This document shows, in pieces, positions 57,827 through 64,000 of a stretch of 64,000 nt of DNA. How positions within the stretch are numbered: position 1 is the first letter of the stretch; the number at the start of each line of letters is the position of its first letter. The translations under genes and the position numbers were made by a program. Source of the stretch: Cytophagaceae bacterium (GTDB taxonomy: Bacteria > Bacteroidota > Bacteroidia > Flavobacteriales > Flavobacteriaceae); assembly GCA_002710685.1 (NCBI GenBank), contig PALD01000049.1, forward strand, positions 124,001 through 188,000, in the 5' to 3' direction. Under the pieces are notes generated by a model. The model ran no database searches. It saw only the letters and a list, made by a program, of their open reading frames with translations, and was not told the DNA's origin.

Positions 57827-59737
57827 ATGAGAGTTACAACATTAGTCATTTTCCTGTTGCTTTTTGTCACGGTAAAAAGCCAGGATCTCCAGTATTCAAT
57901 CTTAGGCCTTACAGACAGTATCTCTGATGGCGTGGATAGCGTTATTAGGGATGAAAATATAATTATTGACGTTACTGACGCCAGTAAGCTGGTATTTAAG
58001 ACCCACCGGGTAATCACCATTTTCAACAAGAGCGGCCTGGGTGATGCAGATGCCGTGGTGCTTTATGATAACAACACCCAGGTCAAGGACCTGGAAGCCC
58101 GCATGTATGATGCCATGGGCAACGAGATTGAAAAGGTGAGAAAGCGGGATTTTAAGGATGTAAGCGCCGTGAGTGGTGGCACACTTTATTCTGACTCTAG
58201 GGCGATGTACCTGGATTATACGCCCACGACCTTTCCCTTTACCCTGGTGCTGGATTATGAATATACTTCAAAGACCACAGGGTTTATAGCTGGATGGTCG
58301 CCACTTGCCAATTTTGATTCAAGCACCCAGCGTTCAACATACGAGCTTCTTTATGACCCGGCAGGAGAAATAACGGTCAAGGAATTTAACCTGGATGGAT
58401 ATAATGTCGACAAAGAAGAAAAGCCAGGATACTTAAAATATACGGCAAAAGATGTAATGCCCCTTGAACATGAATATCTATCGCCCTCCTTTTATGATAT
58501 TGCCCCAAAGGTAAAGGTAATGCTCAAGAGCTTTTATCTAGAAGGAGTGCCCGGTGACGCGACAAGCTGGAGCGCCTTTGGTAGCTGGATGAACGACTAT
58601 TTGATAAAAGATAGCAATGATCTTCCCCAGGCAACCATTGACCATATACGTGCATTAACTGCAGATTTGAACGATGATATGGACAAGGCAAGGGTGGTGT
58701 ACAAGTACCTACAGGATAAAGTACGCTACATAAGCGTGCAGATTGAGATAGGAGGGTGGAAGCCCATGAAGGCCTCAGAAGTTGACCGCTTGAGCTATGG
58801 CGATTGCAAGGCCCTGACTAACTATACAAAAAACCTGCTTGATGCCGTGGGTGTGCAATCATACTACACAATACTCTATGCAGGAGGTCAAAAAAAATCA
58901 CTGGACAAGGACCTGGTGGGCATACAGGGCAACCATGCTATTCTTGCATTGCCTTCCGGCGAAAATGAATTTACATTCCTTGAGTGTACCAGCCAGGAGA
59001 TGCCCTTCGGCTACCTGGGAGATTTTACTGATGACCGTGATGTTTTGATCGTAACGCCCAGCGGTGGACAGATGGTACATACCACGGTCTACGACGTAGA
59101 TGACAATATCGTGAAAACGGTCGTGGACGCCACCATGGATGAAGAAGGGCTCTTGATGGCACATCTGGACCGGGATTCTTATGGTGTTTCCTTTGGTGAT
59201 CATTTGGGCTTGACCCATCTTGATCAAAAGGACCTCAATGATAATTACCATCACGAGTGGAACATGTTGACGGGATTGCTGGTTAACAATATAGGCCTTG
59301 ATTATGATGATGAAGAGGCGGTCTTTAATGAACTCGTTGAATTTGAAGTACCACAATACGCTTCAAGTATCAATGGGGATATAATCTTAAGGCCCAATAT
59401 CTTCACATCTGGGACTGAGATGATACCCCCTCGTTATTCCCATAGAAAACATGCCTTTAAGATAGAGCGCGAAAAGCAATCTCAACAAGAATTTAATTTT
59501 ACCCTTCCCCAGGGTTATGTCATAGAATCCCTCCCAGGTATTGTTGAATTAAAAACAAGGTTTGGTGAATACAAGGTTCAAATGACACAAGACTCCCCTA
59601 ATTCATTAAAATACACTAGGACCCTTATTTTAAGGGATGGTGAATTTACCCCTGATCTTTATGATGAATATCGCAGTTTCTGGAAACAGGTTGCCAGGTA
59701 CGATAATCAAAAGATAATGTTGAATTCTAAAACTTAA
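57827..59737 (+). CDS. DUF3857 and transglutaminase-fold protein, catalytic triad intact (copy 1)
   Basis: 636 residues with a signal peptide (LVIFLLLFVTVKSQ). The N-terminal DUF3857 domain (about 40-230) includes HRVITIFNKSGLGDADAVVLYDN and DYTPTTFPFTLVLDYEY. The transglutaminase-like core carries Cys327 in LSYGDCKALTNYTKNLL and His370 in GNHAILALP, followed by FLECTSQ. A C-terminal beta domain follows. Of the three tandem paralogues this is the only one with the Cys and His. It is exported; a protease, amidase or peptidoglycan-related role is possible but not shown. The second copy begins 3 bp downstream. Confidence 0.85.
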   Translation: MRVTTLVIFLLLFVTVKSQDLQYSILGLTDSISDGVDSVIRDENIIIDVTDASKLVFKTHRVITIFNKSGLGDADAVVLYDNNTQVKDLEARMYDAMGNEIEKVRKRDFKDVSAVSGGTLYSDSRAMYLDYTPTTFPFTLVLDYEYTSKTTGFIAGWSPLANFDSSTQRSTYELLYDPAGEITVKEFNLDGYNVDKEEKPGYLKYTAKDVMPLEHEYLSPSFYDIAPKVKVMLKSFYLEGVPGDATSWSAFGSWMNDYLIKDSNDLPQATIDHIRALTADLNDDMDKARVVYKYLQDKVRYISVQIEIGGWKPMKASEVDRLSYGDCKALTNYTKNLLDAVGVQSYYTILYAGGQKKSLDKDLVGIQGNHAILALPSGENEFTFLECTSQEMPFGYLGDFTDDRDVLIVTPSGGQMVHTTVYDVDDNIVKTVVDATMDEEGLLMAHLDRDSYGVSFGDHLGLTHLDQKDLNDNYHHEWNMLTGLLVNNIGLDYDDEEAVFNELVEFEVPQYASSINGDIILRPNIFTSGTEMIPPRYSHRKHAFKIEREKQSQQEFNFTLPQGYVIESLPGIVELKTRFGEYKVQMTQDSPNSLKYTRTLILRDGEFTPDLYDEYRSFWKQVARYDNQKIMLNSKT

Positions 59738-59740
59738 TGA

Positions 59741-61726
59741 ATGCGAGTACTCTTACTATTGCTTATTGTTGCCTGCGGTAGCTTGCAGGCACAGGACCTC
59801 CGTTATGGCAAGGTCTCAAAAGAAGAAATTGAAGAAACCGCCCACCCGCTTGAACCAGAAGCAGATGCAGCTATCCTGTTTAGGGATACCTATGTGCATT
59901 TTGATTATTTTAGAAATCAAGGGTTCAACATTATCACTGAGGTTGTTGAAAGGGTAAAAATCTATAATAAGGATGGATTTGACTACGCTACAAAGTCCAT
60001 AGGCCTCTATAAAAGTGGTAGCACAAAGGAGTACGTCAACGGCCTAAAAGGGGTCACCTATAACCTTGTGGATGGTAAGATAGAAGAAACAAAACTGAAA
60101 AATGATGGCATCTTTGATGAAGAAAGGTCTGATTACCTGGATGTAAAAAAATTCACGATGCCAGATATCAAAGAAGGTAGCGTCATAGAGTACAAGTACA
60201 CGGTGACCAGCCCGTTCTTGTCTAATATTGATGAGATGCGGCTACAGGAAGAAATACCCATTAATATTGTAAATGCCAGGATGTATGCTCCAGAATACTT
60301 TGGGCTAAAAAGACACTCCAAGGGTTGGCGTTTTTTAAACGTTGAAGAAACCACTACTCAAAAATCAATCTCCTTTACATATACGGAATCACGGGGCGGA
60401 AACTTTCAAAACGATAAGGTGACCTATACTGAAAATATCTATAAAATTGAAGAAGAAAATGTTCCCTCTATAAAAGAAGAAGCTTATTGTGGCAACATAG
60501 ACAACTACCTGTCATCCATTAAATTTGAGTTAGCATACACCAAGTTCCCCAACGAGCCCATAAAACCCATCGCGACCTCATGGGAAGATGTGGCAAAGAC
60601 CATTTATGATTCAGACGCCTTTGGCGGTGAGCTGCATTCATCTAGGTTTTATAGTGATGATATAGACCCATATTTGGCAAAAGCCGCCACACCATCTGAA
60701 AAAATGCTCATGATCTTTGAGTTTGTGAAGTCCAAGATGAACTGGAACGGCCATTATGGCCTGTATGCTGAAAACGGTATACGCCGCGCATACAAGGAGG
60801 CCTCGGGAAACTCTGGTGATATCAACCTCTTGCTTGTTGCAATGTTAAGGTATGCAGGCCTTGAGGCAAACCCGGTAATCACGAGCACAAAAAGTAATGG
60901 TATACCCATTTTCCCCACGCGCAATGGCTTTAATTATGTCTTGGCAAGCGTTGACCTGGCTGGTGGCACGGCATTGCTCGATGCGACTAATAAATTGGCC
61001 TCGGTAAACCTGCTCGAGGATGAAATCATCAACTGGAGCGGTAGGATCATTAAAGAAGATGGATCATCTCAAGTAATCTCGCTATCCCCCTCAAAGCCGG
61101 CATCGCATAGAGTGATGGCTGTGGTTGAAATAGGCGATGACCTGAGTACCAAAGGTAAATTAAGGCAAAGGTCCATGGGCAATTATGCACATAATGAGCG
61201 GATGATCTATAAGAGCAAGAACGATGATGAGCGTAGGATGAATCTTGAAGAAAACTTTCAGGGCATTGAAATCCATGATTTGGCTTTCGCCGAAATGGAA
61301 AATGTCTATAAGCCCGTTTCCACCGAGTATGAATTTGACTCCATGGATCAACTGGAAGAAATAGGTGGAAAATTATATTTCTCCCCCATGTTTCACCTCA
61401 CCACGTCAGAAAATCCATTCAAGTCAGAAGAAAGAAAGTACCCTGTGGACTTTATTTACCCTCGTGAGCAGGTGTATAGCTTTACTGTAAACATCCCAGA
61501 CGGCTACGAGGTAGAAAGCCTCCCAGAAAACTTGAAAATTGCGATGATTGACAATGCAGGTGAGTTTGTCTATCAGATTACACAGAGCTCAAATACCCTG
61601 CAGCTACATGTAAAATCAGCAATCAATGAAAGTATGTTTCCGCCTGACAAATATGTAGACCTCAAGAAATTCTACGACATGATGATCGCAAAAGAAGGTG
61701 AGAAAGTAGTTCTTAAAAAGATTTAG
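59741..61726 (+). CDS. DUF3857 and degenerate transglutaminase-fold protein (copy 2)
   Basis: 661 residues with a signal peptide (LLLLLIVACGSLQAQ). The DUF3857 domain has TEVVERVKIYNKDGFDYATKSIGLY and KFTMPDIKEGSVIEYKYTVTSPF. In the transglutaminase-fold region, MNWNGHYGLYAENGIRRAYK and GNSGDINLLLVAMLRYAGLEANPV align with copy 1, but the catalytic GDCK is GDIN and the His region is FNYVLASV, so Cys and His are both gone while the Asp (LLDATNK) remains. It is probably a non-catalytic binding or structural paralogue. About equally related to copy 3, with which it shares the degenerate motifs. Confidence 0.85.
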   Translation: MRVLLLLLIVACGSLQAQDLRYGKVSKEEIEETAHPLEPEADAAILFRDTYVHFDYFRNQGFNIITEVVERVKIYNKDGFDYATKSIGLYKSGSTKEYVNGLKGVTYNLVDGKIEETKLKNDGIFDEERSDYLDVKKFTMPDIKEGSVIEYKYTVTSPFLSNIDEMRLQEEIPINIVNARMYAPEYFGLKRHSKGWRFLNVEETTTQKSISFTYTESRGGNFQNDKVTYTENIYKIEEENVPSIKEEAYCGNIDNYLSSIKFELAYTKFPNEPIKPIATSWEDVAKTIYDSDAFGGELHSSRFYSDDIDPYLAKAATPSEKMLMIFEFVKSKMNWNGHYGLYAENGIRRAYKEASGNSGDINLLLVAMLRYAGLEANPVITSTKSNGIPIFPTRNGFNYVLASVDLAGGTALLDATNKLASVNLLEDEIINWSGRIIKEDGSSQVISLSPSKPASHRVMAVVEIGDDLSTKGKLRQRSMGNYAHNERMIYKSKNDDERRMNLEENFQGIEIHDLAFAEMENVYKPVSTEYEFDSMDQLEEIGGKLYFSPMFHLTTSENPFKSEERKYPVDFIYPREQVYSFTVNIPDGYEVESLPENLKIAMIDNAGEFVYQITQSSNTLQLHVKSAINESMFPPDKYVDLKKFYDMMIAKEGEKVVLKKI

Positions 61727-61763
61727 ACCATCCTGACACCATGCTGAACGGTATGGGGATTTT

Positions 61764-61771
61764 TATTTTTG
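61764..61771 (+). promoter_or_regulatory. -7 box immediately before copy 3 of DUF3857
   Basis: TATTTTTG, exact TAnnTTTG, only 3 bp before the ATG at 61775. If functional, the transcript would start at or very near the ATG (leaderless). No -33 TTTG seen. Confidence 0.3.
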
Positions 61772-61774
61772 TGT

Positions 61775-63763
61775 ATGAAAAAAATTGCATTTGCCATCCT
61801 GTTCTTGACGTTTGCCATGGCGACGGGCCAAGATGAAAAATATGGAAAGATTGACAAAGATGACCTCGAGCTCAAGGTCTACATGAAAGATACCAGTGCC
61901 GGTGCCGTGTATTTATACAAGGGCAGGGAGAGTTGGTTGACCTATGATGACAATTGGGTGGTCAAGACCAGGATTCATGAACGCATCAAGATCTTGAATA
62001 AATCAGGCCTGGATTATGCCACAAAAAAGATATTGCTGTACAAGGGAGATGAAAGCAATCAAGAGATAACCAAGTTAAAGGGAGCCTCCTACACCCTTGT
62101 AGATGGCAAGCAGGTAAAGGTAGAACTTGATGAACGCAACGAGGTGTATGAGACCATACCGCACGAAGACTGGGAGGAGGTAAGTTTTGCCATACCCAAT
62201 GCACAGGTAGGATCAGTCATAGAATGGGAATACACGACCGAAAAACCTGGTCTTTATGCCATTGATGACTTAATACTCCAAGAAGATATTCCCGTTAGGA
62301 AATACCATGCTGAGATAAGGAATCCCTATTTCATAAAATTCAATATCCTTAAAAAAGGATATTTTGATATGAAAATGGGGCAGGACCTTAAAAAGGAGAC
62401 AATGGGGGTAAACTGGAAACAGGAGATAGGTTATATGTCGAGCCGTAAAAATGGGGTCATGAGCTACAACGAGTTGATATCTACTTTTGACAAGGAAGAT
62501 ATACCCCGTTTAAGGGAAGAACCCTATGTGGGCAATGTTGACAACTATAGATATACCGTGGTCTATGAGCTGGAGTCTTATGAAATGGATGAAGATAACC
62601 CCCATAAATATTCAACAACCTGGGAAGATGTGGCAACCCGTATTTTTAAATATCCTGATTTTGGGGGTCAGCTGGAAAACCTTAGGTTTTTAAGTCAAGA
62701 AGCGGCTCGCCTCAAACATACCTACAATACAGATGAAGAGAGAATGAAGGGTGTTTTTGAGTATGTGAGGGATAATTATAGCTGGAACGGTGAATATGGC
62801 AAATATGTAGATAAGAATTTAAGGGAAGTCTTTAAGGACAAAACAGGCAATGTGGCAGAGCTGAACTTTTTGCTCATAGGGTTGCTGCGCGAAATAGGTC
62901 TTAGCGCGCACCCCATTTTAGTAAGCACAAGGCAAAATGGAATCCCTGTTTTTCCCACCATTAAGGGGTATAACTACGTTATTGCAGGCGTGCTGCTGGA
63001 TGATGAACTGTACATCATGGATGCCACCGAAAAAATGAGTTCTGTAAATGTACTGCCCGAAAGGGACTATAACTGGAAAGGACGTCTTATAAGGCAGACC
63101 GGCGTATCTATGGAGGTTGACCTTTATCCTAAAATCCCATCTCGCGAAAACACCATGATAATGGCTGAAATAAGTGATGATGGTTCCGTGACGGGCAAGA
63201 TGCAACGGCGGTTGACCTCTGTAATGGCACTCAATTATAGAAAGACCGTTGATGATGATCCCGGTAAACGGGAGACCACACTTGCCAATAACTATAACCT
63301 GGATGAGGTCTTTGATGTCAAGCAGGAAGATATGAAATTGTATGATTTGCCCGTCATCGAGGGCTTTTCATTTGAAAAGACCTTGGGCGTTGAGCAAGTG
63401 GGCGATAACCTCTATGTAGACCCTTTGCTGTTCCTCAAGATGGCCAGTTCACCATTTAATTATGAAGACCGCACCTATCCCGTGGATTTTGTTTACCCTT
63501 TTGAAACCATAAAAAATATCAGTATAATACTTCCAGGGGGTTATGAGGTCGTGTCCTTGCCAGAAGCTGCAAACATTGCCATGCCAGATGACCTGGGTTC
63601 TTTTTATTACAATATCTCACATAAAAATGGCAAGCTCAGCCTCCTGGTCAAATTTTCGGTAAACAAGAGCATTGTTCCCGTTAACGAATATGGTTCCTTG
63701 AGGGAATTCTATAAATTGCGTGTTGCTAAAGAGAATGAAAAAGTCGTTCTCAAAAGGACATAG
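61775..63763 (+). CDS. DUF3857 and degenerate transglutaminase-fold protein (copy 3)
   Basis: 662 residues from the ATG at 61775; a TTG two codons upstream lies in the -7 box. The signal peptide is MKKIAFAILFLTFAMATGQ. Domain layout equals copy 2: IHERIKILNKSGLDYATKKILLY, FAIPNAQVGSVIEWEYTTEKP, then NYSWNGEYGKYVDKNLREVFK with GNVAELNFLLIGLLREIGLSAH where the catalytic Cys should be, and YNYVIAGVL where the His should be. MDATEK keeps the Asp. It is thus another non-catalytic paralogue. The MazG-like gene begins 2 bp after its stop. Confidence 0.85.
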   Translation: MKKIAFAILFLTFAMATGQDEKYGKIDKDDLELKVYMKDTSAGAVYLYKGRESWLTYDDNWVVKTRIHERIKILNKSGLDYATKKILLYKGDESNQEITKLKGASYTLVDGKQVKVELDERNEVYETIPHEDWEEVSFAIPNAQVGSVIEWEYTTEKPGLYAIDDLILQEDIPVRKYHAEIRNPYFIKFNILKKGYFDMKMGQDLKKETMGVNWKQEIGYMSSRKNGVMSYNELISTFDKEDIPRLREEPYVGNVDNYRYTVVYELESYEMDEDNPHKYSTTWEDVATRIFKYPDFGGQLENLRFLSQEAARLKHTYNTDEERMKGVFEYVRDNYSWNGEYGKYVDKNLREVFKDKTGNVAELNFLLIGLLREIGLSAHPILVSTRQNGIPVFPTIKGYNYVIAGVLLDDELYIMDATEKMSSVNVLPERDYNWKGRLIRQTGVSMEVDLYPKIPSRENTMIMAEISDDGSVTGKMQRRLTSVMALNYRKTVDDDPGKRETTLANNYNLDEVFDVKQEDMKLYDLPVIEGFSFEKTLGVEQVGDNLYVDPLLFLKMASSPFNYEDRTYPVDFVYPFETIKNISIILPGGYEVVSLPEAANIAMPDDLGSFYYNISHKNGKLSLLVKFSVNKSIVPVNEYGSLREFYKLRVAKENEKVVLKRT

Positions 63764-63765
63764 AC

Positions 63766-64000
63766 ATGAATATAGAAAATGCACAAGAGGCCGTTGACAT
63801 CTGGATCAAGAAACACGGTGTGCGCTATTTTAACGAACTTACCAATATGGCCCAGCTCACTGAAGAAGTGGGCGAGGTGGCCCGCATCATCGCCAGGCGT
63901 TATGGCGAGCAGAGCGAGAAAGAGAGCGATAAGGGCAAGGACCTGGGCGAAGAGTTGGCAGATGTCCTGTTTGTGGTGCTTTGCCTGGCAAATCAAACAG
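63766..64000 (+). CDS. MazG-like nucleotide pyrophosphohydrolase, 3' partial
   Basis: Only the first 78 codons are inside the window; the frame is open to the edge. The text EAVDIWIKKHGVRYFNELTNM, MAQLTEEVGEVARIIARRYGE and DLGEELADVLFVVLCLANQ is the four-helix MazG-like core, with the metal-binding E-x-x-E and E-x-x-D pairs (EEVGE and EELAD). Such enzymes hydrolyse (d)NTPs to NMP and pyrophosphate. ATG at 63766, 2 bp after the third DUF3857 gene. Confidence 0.85.
   Translation, partial: MNIENAQEAVDIWIKKHGVRYFNELTNMAQLTEEVGEVARIIARRYGEQSEKESDKGKDLGEELADVLFVVLCLANQT

Noticed and set aside
1..64000. CRISPR array, prophage, insertion sequence or integrative element
   Set aside because: No regularly spaced repeats, transposase, integrase or phage structural genes were seen; the tRNA-Val gene has no flanking direct repeat of its 3' end that I could find.

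Overview
The window looks like a chromosomal segment of a marine-type flavobacterium (Bacteroidota, Flavobacteriia). The evidence is a gldA gliding-motility ATPase, a bifunctional DAHP synthase/chorismate mutase, DUF3857 and DUF4251 proteins, many Sec and lipoprotein signal peptides ending in AQ or in a lipobox Cys, and TAnnTTTG-type -7 boxes in place of sigma70 promoters. Genus assignment is not possible from this sequence. No insertion sequence, phage, CRISPR or plasmid gene was seen.

Layout. 1-8500: galactose (Leloir) locus, with a 5'-cut HAD-IIA phosphatase, galE, an inverted galK-galT-lacI operon, a NUDIX-fold regulator, a sodium/sugar symporter and galM. 8500-17011: acyl-CoA dehydrogenase, anmK, a Glu/Leu dehydrogenase, nhaB, exbB-exbD-tonB and folC. 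17097-24823: secreted carbohydrate-active proteins (unknown lipoprotein, CE1-like esterase, GH92, GH78 rhamnosidase). 24991-33761: GntR-type regulator and a rhamnose operon (aldolase-dehydrogenase fusion, isomerase, kinase, L-lactate dehydrogenase, an NCS1-like permease). Together GH78 and this operon would release rhamnose, import it and convert it to DHAP and pyruvate. 33876-36603: a decayed secreted-protein gene. 36677-38627: tRNA-Val, a VOC protein and a CPA1 antiporter.

38629-48619: an unknown gene, a TPR sensor kinase and NarL/LuxR response regulator, a repeat-containing lipoprotein, and a convergent five-gene operon of unknown secreted proteins. An identical 19-bp inverted repeat, read as TACCCAT-AA-GTGGGTA, lies upstream of both the kinase block and the unknown operon. 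It has the 7-2-7 geometry of NarL operators, which suggests the two-component system controls both.

48766-55671: SYLF protein, membrane endonuclease/exonuclease/phosphatase protein, gldA, then a Phe/Tyr biosynthesis operon (pheA, aminotransferase, tyrA, DAHPS-chorismate mutase). This operon is preceded by an unannotated 23-codon leader peptide with 10 aromatic residues, an antiterminator helix and an intrinsic terminator, i.e. a complete-looking attenuator. 55706-64000: DUF4251 protein, rsgA, dtd, three tandem DUF3857/transglutaminase-fold proteins (only the first keeps the catalytic Cys and His), and a MazG-like gene cut by the right edge.

Across the window a palindrome family based on GCTTTCGCGAAAGC recurs, mostly inside coding sequences and in different reading frames. 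Two further hairpin-rich intergenic elements (14821-14911 and 29661-29760) resemble dispersed structured elements of flavobacterial genomes.
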